A DNA stretch of 60,327 nucleotides from a virus: positions 1-60,327 of the IMG/VR virus record IMGVR_UViG_3300008113_010061. One strand, given 5' to 3'. Positions 1-6,287 of the stretch are shown here, in pieces (the stretch's first letter is position 1; each line of letters opens with the position of its first letter). A program made the translations under genes and the position numbers. The notes under the pieces are model-generated. The model ran no database searches. It was not told the DNA's origin and was given only the letters and a program-made list of their open reading frames with translations.

Positions 1-177
1 GCCATCGAAGGTGAGACTCACGAATACACCGACATGTATCCTGGCATGGCCAAGACAGCGCGTGACGAAGGTTTTGATGAGATTGCCGATTGGTTTGAGA
101 CTCTGGCCAAGGCAGAACGCAGTCATGCGGGTCGTTTCAAGAAGGCCTTGGATGCCTTTGACGCAGACAACGCATAA
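1..177 (+). CDS. Rubrerythrin, C-terminal part (5' end outside the window)
   Basis: Rubrerythrins are di-iron ferritin-like peroxidases that remove hydrogen peroxide. The visible 58 residues are the last helices of the ferritin-like domain: they open with EGETHEY, continue with the family signature [13 protein letters not shown], and include AERSHAGRF, which carries the Glu-x-x-His iron ligand pair. The protein stops about 12 residues after this helix. Classical rubrerythrins go on into a rubredoxin domain with two CxxC pairs; no such domain is present, so this is the short 'erythrin' form, or one that relies on a separate electron donor. The stop codon TAA is followed after 8 bases by the next start codon. 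A role in protecting the infected cell from oxidative stress is inference. Confidence 0.8.
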   Translation, partial: AIEGETHEYTDMYPGMAKTARDEGFDEIADWFETLAKAERSHAGRFKKALDAFDADNA

Positions 178-185
178 ATAGTGCA

Positions 186-347
186 ATGTACGCATTAATC
201 GTAACCTTCATCATCTCTGGTACTGTGCATGAAGCACAGTGGCGTAGCTATGAACGGTTCGAGGAATGCTGGGAGGCCGCCACCATCATAGTGCGCGGCC
301 GCCATGACATGATTGCCCGCTGTGTATTGATAGAGCCTGACAAATGA
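186..347 (+). CDS. Small hypothetical protein, 53 aa
   Basis: An open frame of 53 residues begins at an ATG 8 bases after the rubrerythrin stop and ends 3 bases before the next gene, so it fits the tight packing of the region. The first 13 residues (MYALIVTFIISGT) are hydrophobic and could be a short membrane or export segment. The rest is rich in Trp, Glu and Arg (WRSYERFEECWEAA). No Shine-Dalgarno site is obvious. I do not recognise the family. It is too short for codon statistics to settle, but its exact fit between neighbours favours a real gene. Confidence 0.5.
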   Translation: MYALIVTFIISGTVHEAQWRSYERFEECWEAATIIVRGRHDMIARCVLIEPDK

Positions 348-350
348 CGC

Positions 351-1277
351 ATGTTTAATTTTTCTGTGTATAATGCTGCGGGTGTGGAAGTTGATCGCCA
401 CAGCATCAACGATGAATTGACCTATGTCGATGGTCGTGTACATCGAGGCAAGAATTGCTACTACAAGGGTGTGGGTGTGCCTTATACGCAGCATACCCTG
501 GATCGATCTGCAATTCCAGATCTCACCGAGTATGAAGTATTGTGCGACTCCAATCTGATCTACATAGGTCCGGTGGTGAGCAAACGATGCTTTGTTGGAA
601 AAACCGGAGTATTTCAGGAACTCTATCAACCCTTCTATCCAGACTTCATTGGTAGCTGCAGCATCAAAGAAGGGCTCATAGTAATAAATTCACTGACCTT
701 TGAAAAGTCCTCGGTGGAAGTTTTTGACTGCATAGAATTTGATAAACAAAACCAGCAGCACTACTACATACTGGACTACAACTGTGGCAGACGGCATTAT
801 GCTGTGCATGATGGTAAACCACAGGATCTGCGTGAGCTCGTGGATTTTATGCTGCAAAATAATTGGAATTTTCTCTGGGACAAGCAGGCCATCAAAGACA
901 TAACAGCCGATGGTCGTGTCAGTGATGTGGCAGATCTATTTCAGTCCAATGAACTAAAGCATAAACTAGGTACTGTGTATGCTGTATTGTACAGCCTGGG
1001 CAATTTGTATCCTGAAAAATATCAGGAATTTCTGCGGTACATGGATTTGAAACATGAGAGCAATCTATCCTATGTACTGAATTCCCTGCTGATACTACGA
1101 GACAACAATGTGGACATCACACCATTGTTGCCCACAGGTTCTATGTCAGAGAACTACAAGCATACGGTCAGAGAATTTTTACTGCAGGGCAAGAATTGTG
1201 CACACTGTGCCTGCGATTTGTTTAAACATCAGGGCGATCAGGTTCGAGATAAATATTTGGCCGCACTGGAGTTTTAA
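351..1277 (+). CDS. Hypothetical protein, 308 aa
   Basis: A 308-residue soluble-looking protein with no signal peptide or membrane segment. I recognise no domain. It is rich in aromatic residues (many Tyr and Phe), and a cysteine cluster CAHCAC lies at about residues 283-288 and might bind metal or form disulphides. The second half looks helical. It begins 3 bases after the small upstream gene and ends just before the tmRNA acceptor piece, so the tmRNA may be co-transcribed with it. Base composition matches the surrounding phage genes. Function unknown. Confidence 0.65.
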   Translation: MFNFSVYNAAGVEVDRHSINDELTYVDGRVHRGKNCYYKGVGVPYTQHTLDRSAIPDLTEYEVLCDSNLIYIGPVVSKRCFVGKTGVFQELYQPFYPDFIGSCSIKEGLIVINSLTFEKSSVEVFDCIEFDKQNQQHYYILDYNCGRRHYAVHDGKPQDLRELVDFMLQNNWNFLWDKQAIKDITADGRVSDVADLFQSNELKHKLGTVYAVLYSLGNLYPEKYQEFLRYMDLKHESNLSYVLNSLLILRDNNVDITPLLPTGSMSENYKHTVREFLLQGKNCAHCACDLFKHQGDQVRDKYLAALEF

Positions 1278-1281
1278 GATA

Positions 1282-1600
1282 TTGCTGTATGAAGCAACCT
1301 GAAATGGGTTCTGGACGCGGGTTCGACTCCCGCCTGGTCCACCAGAAGTGTTGTTTAGGGTGGTATGTAGGAGTTTAACAAGACTCCGAGGACTGGAATT
1401 CCCGACCTGTGAACAGCAGGACACTTCTGATGGGCCAGACATGGTTTCGACAGGGTCAGGAGTAGGCGAGTGGACAGCACGGTAGGCGATGACCGTAAAT
1501 CAAGCAAATCTATAAATGCAAATGACGAAAGTTATGCATTAGCCGCCTAAACACGGCTTAGGGTTTCGCCGGGTTTCCTCGTAACAGAATAACCCGGCAA
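1282..1600 (+). ncRNA. ssrA: Circularly permuted (two-piece) tmRNA
   Basis: tmRNA with SmpB frees stalled ribosomes and adds a degradation tag. Here the 3' half is encoded first. The acceptor piece holds a T arm (stem GCGGG 1317-1321 with CCCGC 1329-1333, loop TTCGACT), the 3' acceptor strand CTGGTCC (1334-1340) and ACCA (1341-1344). The coding piece starts with GGGCCAG (1432-1438), which pairs with CTGGTCC over 7 bp. The third pair is G-U, the alanine identity element. The tag frame runs from the resume codon GCA (1518) to TAA (1548-1550) and encodes ANDESYALAA. CCTAA (1546-1550) pairs with TTAGG (1558-1562) around the stop, as in helix 5. TCAGG (1456-1460) can pair with CCTGA (1298-1302) as part of helix 2. 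The segment 1345-1431 should be cut out. Permuted tmRNAs are known in alphaproteobacteria, cyanobacteria, some betaproteobacteria and a few phages. The outer ends are estimates. Confidence 0.93.
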
Positions 1601-1607
1601 ATTTTTT
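1568..1607 (+). terminator. Rho-independent terminator after tmRNA
   Basis: GCCGGGTT (1568-1575) pairs perfectly with AACCCGGC (1591-1598) across a 15-base loop and is followed by AATTTTTT. It ends the tmRNA transcript and may also form the 3' end of the mature coding piece. Confidence 0.75.
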
Positions 1608-1614
1608 ATAAATA
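1607..1614 (+). promoter_or_regulatory. T4-type late promoter TATAAATA
   Basis: This is an exact match to the T4 late promoter box read by the gp55 sigma factor with gp33 and the sliding clamp. It follows directly on the tmRNA terminator and precedes pstS-oprP with the same polarity, so it would start a new transcript about 75 bases before pstS. Confidence 0.55.
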
Positions 1615-1620
1615 TATTGG

Positions 1621-1639
1621 CTGGTAATTGAACGGTAAT
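1621..1639 (+). promoter_or_regulatory. Pho-box-like direct repeat upstream of pstS (tentative)
   Basis: CTGGTAAT (1621-1628) and ACGGTAAT (1632-1639) repeat with an 11-bp period, the spacing of PhoB half-sites (CTGTCAT in E. coli). The match in sequence is only partial. Cyanophage pstS genes are known to be under host PhoB control, which is why this is worth noting. Confidence 0.2.
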
Positions 1640-1695
1640 ACGCCTGCGTCTAAATATTATAGTACACAGTTGTGTACCTTTATAAGGGCGCAGTA

Positions 1696-2718
1696 ATGAA
1701 AAACCTACTTATAGCTTTACTATGCTTCACCGGTGTTGCATCAGCTGCTGAATTTACTGGAGCAGGTGCTACTTTTCCTTTTCCCATCTATGCCAAGTGG
1801 GCCGAAGCCTACAAAGCACAAACTGGCATTGGCCTAAACTATCAAAGCATTGGTTCAGGTGGTGGTATCAAACAAATCAAAGCCAGGACTGTTGACTTTG
1901 GTGCCAGCGACATGCCGCTCAAACAAGAAGAATTGGACAAAGAAGGTCTTGTACAATTCCCAGCCATCATCGGTGGTGTTGTTCCAGTATTCAACCTTGA
2001 TGGCATTGATGCTGGTAAACTCAAATTAACACCCGATGTAATTGCCAACATTCATCTTGGAAAAATTACAAAATGGAATGATCGAGCAATTGTTGATTTG
2101 AATCCCGGCGTCAATTTACCTGCTATTCCCATTGTAGTAATTCATCGTGCCGATGGTTCTGGCACCACATTTATCTGGACAAACTTTCTGGGCAAAGCCA
2201 ATGCTGACTTTCAAAAGACAGTAGGTGAAGGCACAGCAGTTAAATGGCCAGTTGGTGTAGGCGGTAAAGGCAACGAAGGTGTGGCTGTTCAAGTACAAAG
2301 ACTTAAAGGTGCTTTTGGTTACGTCGAATATGCCTATGCCAAGCGTAATAAGATTCCCTATGCAGCTGTGAAAAATCGCGACGGCAACTTTGTACAGCCC
2401 AGCGATGATACATTCAAAGCAGCAGCCGCAAATGCAGATTGGAAAAATGCACCAGGCATGTATTTGTTACTCACATGGCAAACAGGCAAGGATGCTTGGC
2501 CAGCCACAGGTGCAAGTTTCATCCTCATGCATCGTCAACAAGCAGACGCGTTAACCGGTCGCGCAGTTCTAAAATTCTTTGATTGGAGTTACCGCAACGG
2601 CGGTCAAATGTCAACTGAACTAGAATATGTTCATATGCCAGCCGATGTCATCAAACTAGTTCAGGACAATTGGAAACGAGACTTCCGTGGTCCAGACAAC
2701 AACCCAATCTGGAAATAA
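1696..2718 (+). CDS. pstS: PstS, periplasmic phosphate-binding protein
   Basis: PstS binds phosphate in the periplasm and hands it to the PstCAB transporter. The chosen start gives a 340-residue precursor with a signal peptide (MKNLLIALLCF..., cleavage likely after ASA at about residue 17). Typical motifs follow in order: GAGATFPFPIY (22-32), SIGSGGG (51-57), DFGASD (67-72) and RADGSGTT (151-158), which supply the phosphate-binding loops. An in-frame start eight codons upstream would spoil the signal peptide. The gene is followed after 9 bases by a phosphate porin gene. PstS is a well-known auxiliary gene of marine T4-like phages and would raise phosphate uptake during infection; no pstCAB is visible here, so it must use the host transporter. 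Confidence 0.92.
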   Translation: MKNLLIALLCFTGVASAAEFTGAGATFPFPIYAKWAEAYKAQTGIGLNYQSIGSGGGIKQIKARTVDFGASDMPLKQEELDKEGLVQFPAIIGGVVPVFNLDGIDAGKLKLTPDVIANIHLGKITKWNDRAIVDLNPGVNLPAIPIVVIHRADGSGTTFIWTNFLGKANADFQKTVGEGTAVKWPVGVGGKGNEGVAVQVQRLKGAFGYVEYAYAKRNKIPYAAVKNRDGNFVQPSDDTFKAAAANADWKNAPGMYLLLTWQTGKDAWPATGASFILMHRQQADALTGRAVLKFFDWSYRNGGQMSTELEYVHMPADVIKLVQDNWKRDFRGPDNNPIWK

Positions 2719-2727
2719 GGAACAGCC

Positions 2728-4134
2728 ATGAAATTATTTAAAATTTTTGCTATTGTGGCGGCCATGGTAGCAACAACCCCAGCGTTGGCCGATGAGTATA
2801 AAGATACACTGAATATTCTCAGAGAGAAGAATGTAATCACTCAACAAGAATATAATGACAAACTCAAGGCCTATGAAGATAGAGAAGAAAATAAAAAGTT
2901 TGCAGAGCAAAGAATCGACAAAGATGTTAGCGATTCAGTCAAATATAGACAAGCAAGAGCAAACGATGGTTCAGTCACAGAAAATGGACTTGGACTCAAA
3001 TCGAAAGATGGGAACAATACAGCACAGTTTACGGGTAGAATTCACATGGACTATCGACACTACACACCAGATTATGGTGTCGGTCAAACCACGGATTCGT
3101 ATCAGAACTTAGCAGAAGTTCGCCGTGCTAGATTTGGTGTTCGCGGTCAGTTTGCCAAAGACTTTAAGTACCAATTGCTGGCCAATTTCGGTGGAAGCGA
3201 TGGCTTTAGTTCTACGTCAAGCACCGCTGACGAAATGTGGGTTAACTATGCTGCAAATCCAGAGATGCAGTTTCAATTTGGTTTGTTCAAAATGCCGTTC
3301 AGTCTTGAACAGTTGACTAGTTCAAACAATCTTGACTTCATGGAACGCAGTCTCATTGGTCAAAATGATACTGAATTTATTCCTGCCAAAGAAACTGGTT
3401 TTATGCTGCACGGCGTACCAAAACCTGGGTTGACCTATGCAGTGGCAGTCAGCCGAGGCAAGTCAAACAAGAGTGCAGAGTTCGATGGACTTGACTACAT
3501 TGGTCGTATAACCACCAACATTGCCGAGCTCACCGGCAGCAAAGCCTATGTTGCACATCTGGGTGCAGCATACAGCACTGGTGAGATCAAGAGCGGTGTT
3601 GCACCAGCCAGTGGCAGAACAGAATCACGTATGCAGTCTGGTTGGTTTACTGGTACTGCGTTGAGTGGTGCTACTACAAGAACACGCCAAGGATTAGAAG
3701 CAGCTGTTGCATATGATGGCCTTAAAATTCAGGGTGAGCAATTCAATTTCAAATATGATCCTTTGTCTGGCAGCGATCAAGAAATTCGAGGTTATTATGT
3801 TCAGGCACTATATAATCTGACCGGCGAATCACATGCATACAAAGACGGTGTGTTTGGCTGGATCAAACCAAACAATCCCATTGACAAAGGCGGTAAAGGT
3901 GCATGGCAAGTTGGTGTGCGCATGAGCGAGTTTGATGCCAGCGACATCAGCGTAGCCACTGGTAAGTCGAATCGTGCTACTGCCATGACCTATGGCATTA
4001 CCTGGTTCTGCACCGACAATCTGCGATTCATGCTTAACTATGTCGACACCAAATTTGACGCACTAGTAGGCAGTTCCGGCAGTCGTGTAAATGGCGAAAA
4101 AGCCATTATGTTTAGAAGTCAGCTGAGTTTTTGA
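2728..4134 (+). CDS. Phosphate-selective porin, OprP/OprO-like
   Basis: This 468-residue precursor has a clear signal peptide (MKLFKIFAIVAAMVATTPALA). A short charged, probably coiled-coil stretch follows (about 25-75, DTLNILREKNVITQQEYNDK), as in the N-termini of OprP/OprO porins. The rest is a repetitive beta-barrel sequence with GRIHMDYRHY, EVRRARFGVRGQF, QFGLFKMPFS and LDFMERS, all typical of the phosphate-selective porin O/P family. The last residue is Phe (RSQLSF), the sorting signal for outer-membrane barrels. An AAGGA site precedes the ATG and pstS lies 9 bases upstream, so the two form an operon. Together they would carry phosphate across the outer membrane and through the periplasm. 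Whether the channel prefers phosphate or polyphosphate cannot be told. A porin gene in a lytic phage is unusual. Confidence 0.85.
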   Translation: MKLFKIFAIVAAMVATTPALADEYKDTLNILREKNVITQQEYNDKLKAYEDREENKKFAEQRIDKDVSDSVKYRQARANDGSVTENGLGLKSKDGNNTAQFTGRIHMDYRHYTPDYGVGQTTDSYQNLAEVRRARFGVRGQFAKDFKYQLLANFGGSDGFSSTSSTADEMWVNYAANPEMQFQFGLFKMPFSLEQLTSSNNLDFMERSLIGQNDTEFIPAKETGFMLHGVPKPGLTYAVAVSRGKSNKSAEFDGLDYIGRITTNIAELTGSKAYVAHLGAAYSTGEIKSGVAPASGRTESRMQSGWFTGTALSGATTRTRQGLEAAVAYDGLKIQGEQFNFKYDPLSGSDQEIRGYYVQALYNLTGESHAYKDGVFGWIKPNNPIDKGGKGAWQVGVRMSEFDASDISVATGKSNRATAMTYGITWFCTDNLRFMLNYVDTKFDALVGSSGSRVNGEKAIMFRSQLSF

Positions 4135-4163
4135 TATATAATTAATGATTTTCATGATGTAAA

Positions 4164-4208
4164 TTCAGGCCCAAACTGTATAGATACTATGCAGGCATTG
4201 GGCCTGAA
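4164..4208 (+). promoter_or_regulatory. Long hairpin in the leader of pqqA
   Basis: TTCAGGCCCAA (4164-4174) pairs perfectly with TTGGGCCTGAA (4198-4208). Inside it, CTGTATAG (4176-4183) pairs with CTATGCAG (4187-4194) apart from one G-U, over an ATA loop. It stands 6 bases before the pqqA Shine-Dalgarno site. No U-run follows, so it is not a normal terminator; it may stabilise the short mRNA or stop decay coming from the porin message. Confidence 0.6.
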
Positions 4209-4225
4209 CAACCTAGGAGAAAACT

Positions 4226-4300
4226 ATGAAGTGGACCACACCCGCAGCTCAAGATATGCGTTTTGGCTTTGAAATCACCATGTATATCGCAAATCGCTAA
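4226..4300 (+). CDS. pqqA: PqqA-like precursor peptide of PQQ
   Basis: This 24-residue peptide starts MKWTTPAAQ and ends FEITMYIANR. PqqA peptides of proteobacteria are 22-29 residues long, start with M(K)W, and carry a Glu and a Tyr three residues apart; the radical SAM enzyme PqqE joins these two side chains and all atoms of the cofactor pyrroloquinoline quinone come from them. Here they are E16 and Y20 in the strongly conserved context FE-[IV]-T-x-Y. The start has a good Shine-Dalgarno site (AGGAGA, 4215-4220) 5 bases before ATG. A hairpin precedes the gene and a promoter-like TTGACA begins right after its stop. No pqqB-E genes are nearby, so the phage would feed extra substrate to host enzymes. 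The short length is the main reason for caution. Confidence 0.8.
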   Translation: MKWTTPAAQDMRFGFEITMYIANR

Positions 4301-4326
4301 TTGACATTCTAGTATAGATATATAAT
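4301..4326 (+). promoter_or_regulatory. sigma70-like promoter after pqqA
   Basis: A perfect TTGACA (4301-4306) starts directly after the pqqA stop codon. An AT-rich stretch with TATAAT (4321-4326) follows, but at 14 bases the spacing is short; AATAAT at 4324-4329 gives a normal 17. It probably drives the 89-aa gene. Confidence 0.4.
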
Positions 4327-4390
4327 AATAGCAGTTGCTGGACCTGTATAAAACCAGCACACATCACTCACAACACAGAAAGGTACCACC

Positions 4391-4660
4391 ATGTCAAATC
4401 TGACACCGTTCGAGATTCGCCTTGAACTTCTAAAAATGGCGAAGGAAATGCTTACCGAAGAGTATTATGGTAAGCGTGATCAAATTAGTCAAGACTGGCA
4501 AGTCAAGGTAGAGTCCGCTAAACTTCACGGACAACAAATACCTGAACACCCAGCACTTCCGCCCTACCCCACAGAAAACGATGTCATTGCCAAGGCACAG
4601 TCCTTGAATGGTTTTGTTTCTAACACACCCTCAGATAAAGTAAGCAAAAAATCTGCCTGA
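4391..4660 (+). CDS. Conserved small protein of T4-like phages, 89 aa
   Basis: The protein starts MSNLTPFEIRLELLKMAKEM and continues with LTEEYYGKRDQ. Small proteins with this N-terminal pattern (LTPFEIRLELLKMA) recur in marine T4-like phages, but their function is unknown to me. The N-terminal 35 residues look like an amphipathic helix; the middle is Pro-rich (PEHPALPPYPTEND) and the end is Lys/Ser-rich. A GAAAGG Shine-Dalgarno site lies just upstream. It has its own promoter-like sequence and a hairpin terminator after it, so it may be a single-gene transcription unit. Confidence 0.75.
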   Translation: MSNLTPFEIRLELLKMAKEMLTEEYYGKRDQISQDWQVKVESAKLHGQQIPEHPALPPYPTENDVIAKAQSLNGFVSNTPSDKVSKKSA

Positions 4661-4670
4661 TTGGGGGAAC

Positions 4671-4693
4671 GGTACGCTTCGGCGTACCTTCTT
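4671..4693 (+). terminator. UUCG hairpin terminator
   Basis: GGTACGC (4671-4677), tetraloop TTCG, GCGTACC (4682-4688), then TTCTT. The perfect 7-bp stem with the very stable UUCG loop and a T-rich tail indicates a rho-independent terminator after the 89-aa gene. Confidence 0.65.
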
Positions 4694-4707
4694 AACAAGG
4701 AGAACTC

Positions 4708-5265
4708 ATGCTGAACAGACACATTGTTCGACGTTTTTTAGTTAGTGCCACGTTATTTTCCGTATTTGTAGCCGGCATCAATACACTGTATCAAACTCAG
4801 GCGCAGGCTCGCATGGCCCAGGAAATCCAAAGCCAACGCATTGCTGCCGAGCGCACCAAAAAGAAATTGGTAGAAGCCAAACTCAATCGCGAAATTACCT
4901 GCATGGCTCGCAACATCTATTTTGAAAGTGCCAGCGAGCCCATCAAGGGCAAGATTGCCGTGGCTCAGGTCACCATGAACAGAGTCAACAGCGGTCAATT
5001 TCCTGCATCGGTCTGCGGTGTTGTACACCAAAAGACTCACTACGAAGGTTTGACTGTATGTCAGTTCAGCTGGGTCTGTGAAGGCAATTTGAAGATTCGC
5101 GCACCGCATCTCTATGAAGAAAGTCTGCGCGTAGCTCGTCGCGTCATGCTGGATGGTGTGCGTCTACCAGAACTGCAGGGTGCCAAATACTTCCATGCTA
5201 CCTATGTACAGCCTGGTTGGAATAAACAACCCAAGGCTCGCATTGGTAACCATATTTTCTATTGA
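4708..5265 (+). CDS. Cell wall hydrolase, SleB family (probable endolysin)
   Basis: SleB-type hydrolases (Hydrolase_2 family) cut peptidoglycan as lytic transglycosylases. In this 185-residue protein the catalytic domain spans about 63-185 and shows the family signatures MARNIYFESASEP (catalytic Glu region), IAVAQVTMNRV, FPASVCGVVHQK, CQFSWVCEG, and a final IGNHIFY. Residues 9-27 are hydrophobic (FLVSATLFSVFVAGI), so it is either a signal-anchor (SAR-type) endolysin that needs no holin pore or a periplasmic lytic enzyme; a helical linker follows (30-60). Start: ATG with AAGGAG 7 bases upstream. A strong promoter overlaps its stop codon. The three-helix holin on the other strand could be its partner in lysis; that is inference. 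Confidence 0.85.
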   Translation: MLNRHIVRRFLVSATLFSVFVAGINTLYQTQAQARMAQEIQSQRIAAERTKKKLVEAKLNREITCMARNIYFESASEPIKGKIAVAQVTMNRVNSGQFPASVCGVVHQKTHYEGLTVCQFSWVCEGNLKIRAPHLYEESLRVARRVMLDGVRLPELQGAKYFHATYVQPGWNKQPKARIGNHIFY

Positions 5266-5290
5266 CAGCTTGTAAAACTTGCCTTATACT
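5262..5290 (+). promoter_or_regulatory. Strong sigma70 promoter
   Basis: TTGACA (5262-5267), 17-base spacer, TATACT (5285-5290). Both boxes fit the host consensus (six of six, five of six) with ideal spacing. The -35 box overlaps the stop codon of the hydrolase gene. It would transcribe the glycosyltransferase-like gene, gp33, gp59 and gp32 early, using unmodified host polymerase. Confidence 0.7.
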
Positions 5291-5354
5291 GATATATAAC
5301 AGTGCAGTGAATGTTGAACTGTATTATTTTAACTGAAACGGAGAATGATTCAAT

Positions 5355-6287
5355 ATGAGTACTAAACTCAAGCCGCCTGTGAAGGCGCCCAGCAAAGTCA
5401 ATCCCCTGTTTGTCAACAAACAGGCCGAAGCGCCCAGACAGAAATCGGTGTTTATTGCTACTCCGATGTTCGGTGGTCAGTGCAACTACATGTACATGAT
5501 CAGCCTGATCAATCTGCTGACCAAGCTAAGTCAGGCTGGCATACCCACCATGTTCGAAGTCGCAGCCAATGAAAGTTTAATTACCAAGGCTCGCAACATC
5601 CTGGTTGAAGGCTTCTTAAAAAGTCAGGCCACGCATTTACTGTTCATCGATGCCGATCTGGGCTTTGATGCCGATGATGTGATTCGCATGATTCAAGCCG
5701 ACAAGGACATCATTGGTGGACAGTATGCCAAGAAGAAAATGAACTGGGATGCTGTTAAACATGTTGTCAGCAGTCGTCCTGACATTCCACCACATGCCAT
5801 CAATGCTGTGATTGCCGAATCCACCTTCAAGCCTGTGGGTGATAGTTTAACCTTTAACATCAATGAACCAGTAGAAGTAGAAAGCATTGCCACTGGTATG
5901 ATGTTGGTTAACCGTCGAGTGTTTACTGAGATGGCGGCACGCATGCCTGATATCCGCATCATCAGCGGCGGTTCAGAAACCATGGATCCAGCCACCATGA
6001 CACGTCGAGCCGATGCTCCGCGCGAAGCTCATGCCTATTTTGATGTCAGCATCGATGAAGCCACGCGTGCCTATACCAGCGAAGACTTTACCTTCTGCAA
6101 ACGCTGGCGACAACTAGGCGGCCAGATTTTCTTGGCACCCTGGACTCGCACAGTACACGTTGGCACCTATGAGTATGTCTGCGATCTCATGGCCACAGCG
6201 CAGTGGATGCAGCCACAGCAACCCCCGCCACCTCCGCAGACTTCGCCTCTTTTTAGCGGAACTGTGCCTCAGGCCAGGGCAGCGTAA
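5355..6287 (+). CDS. Glycosyltransferase-like protein (GT-A fold)
   Basis: This 310-residue protein begins with a basic, disordered stretch. A Rossmann-type start follows (VFIATPMFGGQ, about 32-42), then a helix with LITKARNILVEGFL and the strand-loop LLFIDADLGF (about 95-104). This DxD-like motif would bind the metal and nucleotide-sugar phosphates in GT-A enzymes. SEDFTFCKRWRQLGG (about 237-251) resembles the late ED motif of such enzymes. The C-terminus is Pro-rich (QQPPPPPQ) and looks disordered. Proteins of this kind are common in T4-like environmental phages and may modify DNA, the host surface or virion proteins; the acceptor cannot be told. It follows a strong promoter after about 65 bases and its stop overlaps the next start (TAATG). 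Confidence 0.65.
   Translation: MSTKLKPPVKAPSKVNPLFVNKQAEAPRQKSVFIATPMFGGQCNYMYMISLINLLTKLSQAGIPTMFEVAANESLITKARNILVEGFLKSQATHLLFIDADLGFDADDVIRMIQADKDIIGGQYAKKKMNWDAVKHVVSSRPDIPPHAINAVIAESTFKPVGDSLTFNINEPVEVESIATGMMLVNRRVFTEMAARMPDIRIISGGSETMDPATMTRRADAPREAHAYFDVSIDEATRAYTSEDFTFCKRWRQLGGQIFLAPWTRTVHVGTYEYVCDLMATAQWMQPQQPPPPPQTSPLFSGTVPQARAA

Noticed and set aside
173-180. CATAAATA as promoter for the 53-aa gene
   Set aside because: The start codon would be at or before the expected transcription start; it could still serve the gene at 351, but evidence is thin.
1200-1300. A glutamine riboswitch before ssrA, as reported for a related OM43 phage
   Set aside because: I looked for the conserved glnA-type purine-rich motifs and found none; the region is the coding end of the 308-aa gene.
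1316-1344. A tRNA gene, because of a perfect T arm and CCA end
   Set aside because: There is no anticodon arm or D arm upstream; the 5' acceptor strand lies downstream at 1432, so it is the acceptor piece of a permuted tmRNA.
1511-1518. TATAAATG as late promoter
   Set aside because: It lies inside the tmRNA just before the resume codon and differs in the last base; it is part of the tag-frame leader.
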